Positions 36,001 through 44,313 of a DNA stretch of 45,975 nt are shown piece after piece. The DNA is taken from the NCBI GenBank assembly GCA_947372235.1, contig CANBSW010000014.1, positions 1 through 45,975 of the forward strand. Direction: 5' to 3'. Numbering within the stretch: the first letter of the stretch is position 1; the number at the start of each line of letters is the position of its first letter. The stretch is from Chitinophagaceae bacterium. Its GTDB lineage: Bacteria; Bacteroidota; Bacteroidia; Chitinophagales; Chitinophagaceae. The translations under genes were made by a program, and so were the position numbers. The notes under the pieces are model-generated. The model did not search any database and was not told the origin of the DNA. It worked only from the letters and a program-made list of their open reading frames with translations.

Positions 36001-36217
36001 AATCAGGCACTGATACAGTAACTGCGGGCAGTGGTTTATGCGTAACGGCATCTTTAATTTCTCCCGTTGCATTATATTGTGAAACAGGTTTGATTACAAT
36101 TGCTGCATCCTTTGGATCAACGGGTGCTTTCTGCGCAAAAAGCGGTACTGCACAAACAGTACTGATTCCTGCGAGTAGCATAGCCTTGTGTATATTTTTT
36201 ACTAATTTCATGATCAT
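33017..36217 (-). CDS. SusC/RagA-family TonB-dependent outer-membrane transporter
   Basis: A 1066-residue porin that imports oligosaccharides with TonB energy. It has a signal peptide (ends PLFAQ), a carboxypeptidase-D-like regulatory domain (TGEIKDAVTHKPLPAVTVSV, about 50-120), a plug with the SusC signature LIVVDGMIYD and ENVTIIKDGVSTYGTKAANGVILI, then a 22-strand beta-barrel ending with a Phe/Leu terminus (FMFGIRMGL). The C-terminal region FTKYLGYDPEF is typical of the family. Start: 36217 or 36211 (MKLVKNIHK); both give a normal signal, whereas 36250 does not. It lies 35 nt after a FAS1 gene, with its SusD partner immediately downstream. Confidence 0.94.
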   Translation of the reverse strand: MIMKLVKNIHKAMLLAGISTVCAVPLFAQKAPVDPKDAAIVIKPVSQYNATGEIKDAVTHKPLPAVTVSVPDYASALTDDNGKFSIKVPSYNATLFVSAEGYQVKEIALRGKSTVSATLMEESSESIYDNAQLPFGSKPLSQVVNSVVSVNTNGNWNRSTESPDGFLQGKAAGLSATMRSGTSNVGAYLTIRGFNSLYTNNQPLIVVDGMIYDINDYGNSIISNHYSNALANIDVRDIENVTIIKDGVSTYGTKAANGVILITTIHPAKLATKIDFTTNVGFNFAPTQLPVMQASDYRSYLSDVLKTRPMTDAQIQAHPAFDDNTSNPLYYNYHNNTNWQDEVLKNSVSNNYFLRVTGGDNIAKYGLTMGYMKNAGVTKNTDATKYNVRFNADLNLSTRLTVVTNLTYSYYEQRLMNQGPAYKTNPILLSLIKSPLLIKNIADSKGGISPNLADRDTFGISNPAAIVENMLANSKVYRFFGSISMKYKFSNYLNLYTLGGITTDKVREQIFIPGKGVAYDTLTNAIAINRSASQTKRIFNLYNETYLDFAKTFQRIHKLHARAGIRFMDGSTEQDFVNGYNSATDDFISVGTGAALLRKVGGDIGRFSWINMFLGADYSLKDKYFVSLNMAVDGSSRFGKSIPDVLSLGNNKYAALPSLGASWLISSEQFMSGAKNINVLKLRASIAKTGNDDIGNFTSQQSYVAQNLLGVQGLVRANIANPYLQWELNTKANLGLDLSMFNERLNMSIDVYSSKTDKMLTYESLPSATGFQYAITNGGAMKTTGVDFSLSGRLINKKQLKWDMGVMVTAYKNRLTTLPGNSAIYNYGNATVISMVGLPGNMFYGLKTRGIYATDAEAAADGFTKRQSDASYAAFKGGDVRFVDTNGDKIIDDKDRTAIGNPNPDYTGAFTNKVSFKSFTLEALCTFSQGNKVFNGVRAALESEANANNQLLSVNNRWRAPGQITSMPKASWGDPMGNSSFSDRWIEDGSFFRLKTISISYDLPVNGKKSIKYVTVYATGNNLLTFTKYLGYDPEFYAAESPLARGIDVGLEPQFKSFMFGIRMGL

Positions 36218-36252
36218 GCTTAATAGATAGTTCTGATAATTAAATAACAAGC

Positions 36253-37698
36253 TTAAAAAGCCGGCACCAGTTTTATATAATCCAGAGAAATAGAGTTCAC
36301 CCCCCCGCTTGTAGATGCAGTTGTTGGCCCCATCACAAAAAGGTTTAGGTTTCTATATCTTGTTAATGAAATCTGACCTAAAGAAACCTCGCTATAATTT
36401 TTATACGCAACAGTTACAAATGCCAAATTAGTAGCGGCACTCGTAGTACTATCGATCGCCAAACGCTGGCTCCATAAAGGAGTCGTTTGTACATCGTTTA
36501 CAGCAACCCAAAATGCATTGTAACGCATAGAGTTCACATTCTTAACAAGGTAATTAATGTAGTAGTTTGCAAAATTGTAATTCTGCATAAGTATATCATT
36601 AAAATTCTGACCGGTTAACGGACTGTTTCTAACCCTGTAAAAAGTGTTGGCCGTTCTGTCGGCGGCAAAGAAAGTTGGGTTTTCTCCCTGAATTACAATG
36701 GGAGGAAACTTATAAGTAAGTGTAAAATCAACTTTACTCATCACATAAACCCATCCATTGCTGGTTTTATAAGAAGCCGTAATGGATGGTTTATTGACCG
36801 GCACTTTTACGCCTGAAACAGATAATAAAGTATCGGGCAATTGTGCCAGTGTATATGCTCCTTTGAACACCAAGTCTTTTGTAAGCCAGAATGCGCTTAA
36901 TTTATCTGTACTATCAGGAGATCCTGTTTTAAACCATGGAGTTAATTTATTATATTCTGTAGTATACGCTGCATCAGTTAAAAGGATCATTGTATATTGA
37001 TTCTTTTCATCACTTACATCCACCAATCCATCTTCCAGAAAATGATTCTTTTTAAGTAATCCAGAAGTGGTGTCATATACAGGTAATCCCTGAGAATTCA
37101 CCCCCGTTTGTGTTGCCACCGTTGGATCGAAGAAATTATAATTCTGACTTAAGAAATAAGTTTTCATTAATGGCGCTGCAGTACTGTTCAACATAAACTC
37201 CCAACAGTTGCTGTAACGTGGGATAAACTTATCGATCACATGATAGATTCCATTGGCTGCATACTGATTTGAAGTAGTAATATTTGCAGAATCAAATTTG
37301 GTTCCTGCAACGGTCATATACTTGCCATTCAACATCGCAATTCTTTGTTCTGAGGGATCTACCAGATAAGACTGGTTGGCAATATGATTTGCTACAAACA
37401 ATTTCAGCTTAGCTGTGTCAGAAACAATTGTTGGATCCATTGTAGCCAATGCCGCATCTGTTGGAGCCCAAACGGTATATGTTTTGGACGATGCCAGGAT
37501 CTTATCATACCCTGTTTTCACCAGATAGTCAGCAAATTTAGTAAGGCTGGTATTCTTACTGATATTCTGGTAAAGGTTCGTACCCACCAATGGGTCTGTT
37601 ACTGCGTTGTGTTCGTCCCATTTTTTATTGCAGGTAGCAAATACGAATGCACAGGCAAACAGTACTGCAATAAGTTGTAATCTATTCTGTAAAGACAT
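36253..37698 (-). CDS. FAS1 (fasciclin) domain lipoprotein with C-terminal beta-sandwich-like domain
   Basis: A 481-residue lipoprotein (Cys23 in FATCNKKW). At least one clear FAS1 domain (about residues 40-160) shows TSLTKFADYLVKTGYDKIL, TYTVWAPTDAALATM and the closing YAANGIYHVIDKFIPRYS; a second, degenerate unit follows. The last about 150 residues end in NSISLDYIKLVPAF, like the terminus of jelly-roll carbohydrate-binding modules. FAS1 domains mediate adhesion. Located between two SusCD pairs, this protein sits where SusE/F-type surface glycan-binding proteins are usually encoded. A glycan-binding role is inference. Confidence 0.8.
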   Translation of the reverse strand: MSLQNRLQLIAVLFACAFVFATCNKKWDEHNAVTDPLVGTNLYQNISKNTSLTKFADYLVKTGYDKILASSKTYTVWAPTDAALATMDPTIVSDTAKLKLFVANHIANQSYLVDPSEQRIAMLNGKYMTVAGTKFDSANITTSNQYAANGIYHVIDKFIPRYSNCWEFMLNSTAAPLMKTYFLSQNYNFFDPTVATQTGVNSQGLPVYDTTSGLLKKNHFLEDGLVDVSDEKNQYTMILLTDAAYTTEYNKLTPWFKTGSPDSTDKLSAFWLTKDLVFKGAYTLAQLPDTLLSVSGVKVPVNKPSITASYKTSNGWVYVMSKVDFTLTYKFPPIVIQGENPTFFAADRTANTFYRVRNSPLTGQNFNDILMQNYNFANYYINYLVKNVNSMRYNAFWVAVNDVQTTPLWSQRLAIDSTTSAATNLAFVTVAYKNYSEVSLGQISLTRYRNLNLFVMGPTTASTSGGVNSISLDYIKLVPAF

Positions 37699-37745
37699 TG
37701 TTTCTATTTTTCTTTATGGGTCAAAATGTTGTATTCCTGTTTTAT

Positions 37746-39422
37746 TTATGGTACAATGGTTCCGTCCCTTGCGAATAATGGCCTTGTAGGGTCTGTTCCC
37801 AATGGTACAAACTGAACAAAATCAAGTGTAACCGATTGAGCCACACCCGATCCGTTATCTCTTACTGCCTGTAACCTCAGAATATGCCTGTCTGTGGTAG
37901 TTACGGTAATAGTACCCGCTTTTTGTGCTATATTATTTGAATTGGGGCTATTGAAAGAGTAACGTTTAAATCCCTGTGCAATCAAGGCAGCATCGGTTGC
38001 TGTTGTACTGGGCAAGCTCTGTGTAAAATCAACGATTACACCGGTAGGAGTACCATCAAAAGAAACCTGGGTATATGCTCCCATGTTGGCTCTACGATAC
38101 ATGAACCACACTTCATACTTTCCCTTTACCAATAATGGTGTTTTAAATTCTACCCAGTTATTGGCAGCAGCATTTCCAAACCGGAGATTCAAACCAAAAC
38201 CATCATCCCACCAATAGTTATTGGTTCCCGTTGGACCTTCACAGTAATAGTTTACAGCCTGTAATGTGGTATTCTGCCAGGTCACATCTGCCAATTGTCC
38301 ATAATTAAATGCCTGGCTCTTTCCTGCTTTACGATAAATAGAGGTCAATTTCAAAATTTCAGGTTGTGCAGCGAAATCAAAATTCACCAAATAAGGAGAA
38401 CGTACTTTCAATAAAATATTTCCGGTTATTTCATGCAACACACCATTATTGCAGGAGTTATCACTTAATCCCCGGTTAATAGGAACGCCTTTTTCCAAAA
38501 CACCATTGAATACGGCTTCGTTAAGCAATACATTCAATCCATTCAAACTTACGGTAACCACTTCTAAAGGTGCCATGGTCTTATGAGACTGCTGACCAAC
38601 AATATCTGCGATATATTTTATACCCGGCAATATGTGATATGCCACATACAGATACAGACTATCATTTGAATTTTTTGGATTTGAGGTATTGTTATATCTA
38701 GCCTTTAATGCAGCATAGGTAGCAATACCACCGGCATTTAATGATGAATCCGATTCAGCAATCAGCGTTCTCCAGCGAAGTGTGGTATCCGGATTATTTA
38801 CGATGTTCAATGAATCATAAAACCCGGTTGCTTTTAATGCCTGTGTAAAAATGGAATAGCGTGTATTCTTTTCTACCAATTGTGCAACCGTTAAGTTAGC
38901 AGGAATTAACACCTTATCAATCACGTGAACATATCCATTACCTGTTAATACATTTGGCTTGGTGATCTGGGCACGGCGATTAATAATTGTTACTCCCTCC
39001 CCTGTTACACCGGTAACCAAAAATTGTCCGTACATAGTTGGTGCATACAGTTTCCCGTCAATAAAAGAAGGTGTACTGATAGTATCCTGTATGATATGCA
39101 GTTTACAGATATTCTTTAAGGTAGCTGTATCCAGATCATCTGTTGATGTTTTACCAATTTCAACAAGATAGGATTTGATCGCATCATTGGTTGGCGCAAA
39201 TGCCGTATACGTTCCATAAGCATTCAGGAACGGACTGATATTCGTTCTATCCAGGATCTTGATATACTCAGAAAACTGGTCGGGATACTTTCGCAGGTAA
39301 TCCACGATGTTTACATCTGTGGTAGTGGTCAGTGTGATGGATTGTTTTTTACAACCCGACAAAACTGTAACCATCAGTAACCACAGTCCGGCTATTTTAA
39401 TAACTTGTTTCATATTTTTCAT
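37746..39422 (-). CDS. FAS1 (fasciclin) domain lipoprotein with C-terminal beta-sandwich-like domain
   Basis: A 558-residue lipoprotein (lipobox LSGC, Cys24). Two FAS1 domains can be followed: one about 40-185 (FSEYIKILDRTNISPFLNAY, YTAFAPTNDAIKSYL, LTGNGYVHVIDKVLIPANLT) and one about 190-365 (RYSIFTQALKATGFYD, LYVAYHILPG, CNNGVLHEITGNILLKV). The C-terminal about 190 residues contain VKGKYEVWFMYRRANMGAYTQVSF and end VTLDFVQFVP, similar in form to the paralogue 47 nt downstream. It follows SusD by 19 nt. A surface-exposed glycan-binding or scaffold role is inferred from order and lipidation. Confidence 0.83.
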   Translation of the reverse strand: MKNMKQVIKIAGLWLLMVTVLSGCKKQSITLTTTTDVNIVDYLRKYPDQFSEYIKILDRTNISPFLNAYGTYTAFAPTNDAIKSYLVEIGKTSTDDLDTATLKNICKLHIIQDTISTPSFIDGKLYAPTMYGQFLVTGVTGEGVTIINRRAQITKPNVLTGNGYVHVIDKVLIPANLTVAQLVEKNTRYSIFTQALKATGFYDSLNIVNNPDTTLRWRTLIAESDSSLNAGGIATYAALKARYNNTSNPKNSNDSLYLYVAYHILPGIKYIADIVGQQSHKTMAPLEVVTVSLNGLNVLLNEAVFNGVLEKGVPINRGLSDNSCNNGVLHEITGNILLKVRSPYLVNFDFAAQPEILKLTSIYRKAGKSQAFNYGQLADVTWQNTTLQAVNYYCEGPTGTNNYWWDDGFGLNLRFGNAAANNWVEFKTPLLVKGKYEVWFMYRRANMGAYTQVSFDGTPTGVIVDFTQSLPSTTATDAALIAQGFKRYSFNSPNSNNIAQKAGTITVTTTDRHILRLQAVRDNGSGVAQSVTLDFVQFVPLGTDPTRPLFARDGTIVP

Positions 39423-39441
39423 ATTACCGCCAGTTTAATAA

Positions 39442-40938
39442 TTATTTGTAATAAGAGTTTTGTACAAGATTTGGGTTTACCTGCAACTCATAGAAATAAA
39501 TAGGGAAATAATGACTGTTATAATCCTTGTATTTATTGATCGCAGATTGTAAACGGTTTGGTGCAACAGATTTGGTTAAAAGACTTACCAGTAAATCAAA
39601 TCTTGCATAGTTTTTACGTTTGGCATTTCTCAAAACATCATACCAGCGTTTGCCTTCAAAAGCAAATTCCCGGGCTCTTTCCTGAAGAATGTAATCGGCC
39701 ATAGCATTCTGATCGGCGGGATCAGGATTGGTATTGGTTTGAGCCAATGCCTTTCCGCGTGTTCTTATCTGATTAACCAATGATAATGCTTCAACTCCAC
39801 GGCCCCCTAACTGGTTAAGCGCTTCCGCTTTCATTAATAAAATATCAGCATACCGATATACAAACCAGTGTGCATAAGATGCATCGGATGTTCTGATCTG
39901 GTTATAGGTAACCCCAAGATATTTCCATATGGCATTATCACTTGTACGTACAGAAGCTCCTTCCCCTCGCAGGTCTTTAAAATCATTAATATAGTCAATG
40001 GTAAATACGTTATCCATCACATTCGGCGAAGCATAATACCTCGCTTTCGAAGTGGTTAACATGCCATAGAAAGAATTCAGTTTTTGTACATCATATTGAA
40101 ACTCAAAAATGGTCTCATTCGAATTGCCTTTGTAATACACTGTATTAAACCAGGCATCATTCCCGGCAATCAGTCCAAATTTTTGTGAATTGATCACATA
40201 ATCACAGGCATCAGCAGCCTGCTGGTATTTATCCCTCCATAAATACAGATCCGCCTGAATGGCTTTTACCGTGTATTTAGTTATCTGACCTTTATCAAAA
40301 GTTGCATTTGCATGAGAGACAACTGCATTACTATCTGCAAATGAAAGATCTTTCTCGATCTGATTCAGTATGGTATCTGAAGATGTTTTTGGTAATTGCT
40401 GAAGATCCTCATCACTGCTTGTAGAAGTCAGCTTAAGGGGAACATCTTTAAAACTGCGTACAAGATAGAAATACATCAAAGCCCTTAATGCCCTTGCTTC
40501 AGCGAGATATGCATTTAGCTGCGCCTGTGTTAAAGTATTGTCTAAAGCCAGAACCCCGGGTGCATAGTCAGTAACCGTATTACAATAATTGATGGTCCGA
40601 TAAACGGCAGTCCATTTTGCAAGTGAATTGGTAGCGAGGGTATTTACATTCATTACATCCAACTCATCGTTGGTAATACCCAAACCCGGCGCGATCATAT
40701 CACCCCTTGTTTCACCCCACATAAACAGGTATTCAGATAAAGGTCTGTCTTTCCCGGCGGGATCTGCCAACAAAGAAGCATAGCATCCTGTTAATGCTGC
40801 CTGTATATTTTCTTTGGTTTTCCAGAATTCCTGACGTGTAATACCATCCTGAGGTGCCAGGTCAAGATATTTTTTGCAGGAGGAAAACAGCATGGCCATT
40901 CCAAGGAAAGATGCTATGTATAAAATTTGTTTTCTCAT
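39442..40938 (-). CDS. SusD/RagB-family surface glycan-binding lipoprotein
   Basis: A 498-residue lipoprotein (lipobox FSSC, Cys21) with the usual start CKKYLDLAPQDGITRQEFWKTKENIQAALTGCYASL, TPR-like helices (AYLAEARALRALMYFYLVRSFKDVPL), YADILLMKAEALNQLGG and the C-terminal ILQERAREFAFEGKRWYDVLR. Unlike the second SusD in the window it has the full canonical spacing of these motifs. The start at 40938 (MRKQILYIA) gives a proper lipoprotein signal, and the upstream ATG at 40959 adds seven unneeded residues. Its SusC partner ends 28 nt upstream. Confidence 0.95.
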   Translation of the reverse strand: MRKQILYIASFLGMAMLFSSCKKYLDLAPQDGITRQEFWKTKENIQAALTGCYASLLADPAGKDRPLSEYLFMWGETRGDMIAPGLGITNDELDVMNVNTLATNSLAKWTAVYRTINYCNTVTDYAPGVLALDNTLTQAQLNAYLAEARALRALMYFYLVRSFKDVPLKLTSTSSDEDLQQLPKTSSDTILNQIEKDLSFADSNAVVSHANATFDKGQITKYTVKAIQADLYLWRDKYQQAADACDYVINSQKFGLIAGNDAWFNTVYYKGNSNETIFEFQYDVQKLNSFYGMLTTSKARYYASPNVMDNVFTIDYINDFKDLRGEGASVRTSDNAIWKYLGVTYNQIRTSDASYAHWFVYRYADILLMKAEALNQLGGRGVEALSLVNQIRTRGKALAQTNTNPDPADQNAMADYILQERAREFAFEGKRWYDVLRNAKRKNYARFDLLVSLLTKSVAPNRLQSAINKYKDYNSHYFPIYFYELQVNPNLVQNSYYK

Positions 40939-40966
40939 TATGACAATATTTTTGGGCATTGTTTTT

Positions 40967-43900
40967 TTAGAATGATGCTGTTAATCCAAATGTGATCGAT
41001 TTTACCGGCGGTGTTGTTGAGTTATCTGTAACAACCGTAAATGGTCCTGTTACACCTCGTGGTGCCACTTCGGGATCCTGACCAATGTATTTTGTAAAGG
41101 TTAACAGATTTTCAAGTGTGAGATATGCACTCAAACTTTTGAATTTGATCCTTTTCACAAATGCATTATCAAATGTGTAACGAGCGGTAACAGTTCTTAA
41201 ACGCAGGAAAGATGCATCCTGAACATATCTGTCGCTTCCTAACCAGTTATATCCTGAATTCCACAAAGCCCTTGGCATATCGGTTACATCACCGGGGTTT
41301 CTCCATCTTCTTAGAACAGCCGAACTCTGGTTGTTGAAGCCATACATATTACTAGTGGTCATTTCGGTACCGTTTACCACATCATAGCTTGATTTGAAAT
41401 TGAAGAAGAAAGAGATCTTCAGGTTCTTTTTGTAAGTAATACTTGATCCAAAACCACCAATGAATTTAGGGTTACTGTTTCCGAGATACACTACATCCTT
41501 ATAATCGATATTTCCATCATGGTTGATATCCTCATATTTGGCATCTCCCGGTTGAAACTGGTAATTGGTAAGTGGGTAATTGAATCGCATATAAATAGGC
41601 TGACCATTTGGTCCGATGATCTTCTTTCCGGAAGCATCATTTGCAATGGTTGCATTCAGATCCGAATAAACACCCTGGTAACGGTATCCGTAAATAGAAC
41701 CAAAAGGATTGTTTACCTGCAATAAGGTCAGGTAACTTCCATTCGTGGTTACGTCGCCATTTTTTGCAGGATAGAATGGAGATATCTCACGAATGGTATT
41801 TTGATTCTGTGCAATATTGAAGTTAAAATCCACTGTCAGGTCTTTAGTTTTAACAGGTGTGGTAAGCACATTCAATTCCCATCCCTGGTTATCAAGTGTA
41901 CCCACATTCATATCCACAGAAGAATAACCTGTATAAGTTGGGATCTGTAATCCATAGGTGATCAGATCCTTCGTTCTGTTTCGATATATATCCACATCAA
42001 TATTTACTCTTTCTTTAAATATGATCAGATTAAATCCAAGATTGGTTCCATGGATCACTTCCCATTTAAGATTCCGTAATTCGATGGTAGATGGATAAAC
42101 TCCAGACTGTCCCTGATAGGTCCAGTTAAAACTATTGTACTGGTTGTAGAATGAATAATCTGTTTTAGGTGAGTTACCAGACTGGCCATAACTGGCGCGG
42201 ATACTCAGATCATTTATAAATGCAAAACCCTTCATGAATTTTTCATCAGACATTCTCCATCTTCCGGAAACCGATGGGAACAGACCATATCGCGCAGCAG
42301 GACCAAATCTTGAACTTCCATCTCCCCTGATACCGGCATTGATTATGTATCTTTCTTTATAAGCATATTGTGCATTCAATAAAGCACCGATGGTTCTTGT
42401 TTGAGAATAACTGGAACCAACACCCAGTTCCTGATTTTGTGTTCTGGAAGCATTAGATGCATCCTGCAAAAAGGAAGAAGCTGTATTTGAAGTTAATGCC
42501 TGTAATGAAATACCCTTATTATCATAGGTTTGAATAGACAGTAATGATGTGAATGTGTGGTTCTCTTTTAAATGAGGAGTAAAGATCAGATTGGTCTTTG
42601 TTTGCACATTATAACCATCATAATCACCATCATAAGCTCTGTTTACAACGGTTTCTGTAACAGGCCTTCCCGTAGCGATCTGCGGAAGGAAGGTCTTATT
42701 TTTTGTATTGCTGATATCAAACTGAACATCCGCATTGGCATATAATACTTTTGGAATGATATCGTACTGTAAATTAAAATGCGGAGTGATACGGTTGGTT
42801 ATGGTTCTATTCACTGCACTGTAAGCCATCGCTACCGGATTATAGGTAGCCGGGTACTGCCCCTGTACGTTTGCCGCTGGTGAAAAGAAATTAGGTGTTT
42901 GAATCCCCTGTTCATTATACTCATAGATGCTCATATTTGGCATCTTGTTCATAGCCACATTCCTGATCTCCTGCGCTGTTGAACCGGGACGGTAATTGGC
43001 AGGATTATCTGTATACGTATAAGAGAAATCTGATCTGAATTTGATCTTTTCAGAAACAGTGTAATCGAGGTTAATCCGGGTTGTGATACGGGTAAGATCC
43101 GTACCAATAGTAGTTCCCTTCTGATTCAAATAACCCAATGATGCAAAATATTTTGCTTTGGTACCACCTCCATTCATTGAGAGATTATGTTCCTGAATAA
43201 AACCGGTTCTGGTAATAGCGCCAAGCCAATCAGTATTCTGTCCGTAGTTGTAAAAATTATACGGATCATTAGGATCGTAAGCAAACTCTTTTACCGTTTG
43301 TGTATTCAAAGGTGTTCCGGTTCTGTTCATTACCATTTCGGGAATGAGATTGGAATATTGGTTACCGTTTAATAAAGGAATAGCAGAAGGTTGTTTTTGA
43401 AAAACGGTTCTAACGGTATAAGATAATATTGGTTTTCCTACCGCTCCTCTTTTAGTTGAGATCAACAACACACCATTCGCCGCCCTTGACCCCCACATTG
43501 CTGTTGCAGCTGCATCTTTTAAAACGGTAATTTCTTTGATATCGGAAGGGGATATATTTAATAATTGTGCATAACCCTGGTCATCTGCCGTACCAAAATT
43601 AAAATCAGATGGAATGGTTGTTTCATAAGGCATACCATCCACAACGATCAATGGATTGGTATTGGCATTGATAGAAGATGTTCCCCTGATCCTGATAGAC
43701 ATACCTGCTCCGGGATCTCCTGATGATGCAGTGATATCAACACCTGCCAGTCTGCCCTGCAAAGCCTGGTCAATGGAAGCGGAGCTCATTTCTTCCAAAT
43801 CCTTCGCATTAATTTTTACAGAAGCAACAGTGAGGTTTTTATTGGAAATACTGAGGTTCCCATTATCTGTTCTTTTTCCTGCAACAATAACAACTTCATC

Positions 43901-44269
43901 CAGGTCTGCACTGCCATTTTCCATCGAAAGATTAAAAGTGGTTTTGCCTTTAGCATCAACAGTAACCGTTTTAAATCCGATATACGAAAAAGAGATCTTA
44001 TTGGCAGGATTGGATAATTTCAATGCATAGTTACCATCGATATCTGTATTCGTACCTTTTACGATACGGCCTTCTTTATCTACCTCTGTAACAGATACAT
44101 GCTCGATCGGTGATTTATCTTTTTGATTGATAACCTTACCGCGTACAATTTTGCTCTCCCCTACTCCTGTATTTTGTGCATACAGTCCGAGAGACAGCAA
44201 ACAGCCTATTCCTGCCATTAAAAGATACAATCCAAAAACATTAATTTTTTTCATACTCATTTTATTCAT
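40967..44269 (-). CDS. SusC/RagA-family TonB-dependent outer-membrane transporter
   Basis: A 1100-residue importer. It has a signal peptide (ends GLYAQ), a carboxypeptidase-D-like domain (VRGKVINQKDKSPIEHVSVTEV, TNTDIDGNYALKLSNPANKISFSYIGFKTVTV, about 42-115) and the TonB-box-like/plug region LDEVVIVAGKR. The family signature follows in ALQGRLAGVDITASSGDPGAG, LIVVDGMPYE and IKEITVLKDAAATAMWGSRAANGVLLI. The barrel ends FTKYIGQDPEVAP and ITFGLTASF. Alternative starts at 44260 and 44254 leave the signal intact. It is the first of two SusC genes in the locus, and its SusD partner follows directly. Confidence 0.95.
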   Translation of the reverse strand: MNKMSMKKINVFGLYLLMAGIGCLLSLGLYAQNTGVGESKIVRGKVINQKDKSPIEHVSVTEVDKEGRIVKGTNTDIDGNYALKLSNPANKISFSYIGFKTVTVDAKGKTTFNLSMENGSADLDEVVIVAGKRTDNGNLSISNKNLTVASVKINAKDLEEMSSASIDQALQGRLAGVDITASSGDPGAGMSIRIRGTSSINANTNPLIVVDGMPYETTIPSDFNFGTADDQGYAQLLNISPSDIKEITVLKDAAATAMWGSRAANGVLLISTKRGAVGKPILSYTVRTVFQKQPSAIPLLNGNQYSNLIPEMVMNRTGTPLNTQTVKEFAYDPNDPYNFYNYGQNTDWLGAITRTGFIQEHNLSMNGGGTKAKYFASLGYLNQKGTTIGTDLTRITTRINLDYTVSEKIKFRSDFSYTYTDNPANYRPGSTAQEIRNVAMNKMPNMSIYEYNEQGIQTPNFFSPAANVQGQYPATYNPVAMAYSAVNRTITNRITPHFNLQYDIIPKVLYANADVQFDISNTKNKTFLPQIATGRPVTETVVNRAYDGDYDGYNVQTKTNLIFTPHLKENHTFTSLLSIQTYDNKGISLQALTSNTASSFLQDASNASRTQNQELGVGSSYSQTRTIGALLNAQYAYKERYIINAGIRGDGSSRFGPAARYGLFPSVSGRWRMSDEKFMKGFAFINDLSIRASYGQSGNSPKTDYSFYNQYNSFNWTYQGQSGVYPSTIELRNLKWEVIHGTNLGFNLIIFKERVNIDVDIYRNRTKDLITYGLQIPTYTGYSSVDMNVGTLDNQGWELNVLTTPVKTKDLTVDFNFNIAQNQNTIREISPFYPAKNGDVTTNGSYLTLLQVNNPFGSIYGYRYQGVYSDLNATIANDASGKKIIGPNGQPIYMRFNYPLTNYQFQPGDAKYEDINHDGNIDYKDVVYLGNSNPKFIGGFGSSITYKKNLKISFFFNFKSSYDVVNGTEMTTSNMYGFNNQSSAVLRRWRNPGDVTDMPRALWNSGYNWLGSDRYVQDASFLRLRTVTARYTFDNAFVKRIKFKSLSAYLTLENLLTFTKYIGQDPEVAPRGVTGPFTVVTDNSTTPPVKSITFGLTASF

Positions 44270-44313
44270 GAATGATCAAACGTTCCGGCAAGCCTGATTT
44301 GATTCAAACGCTG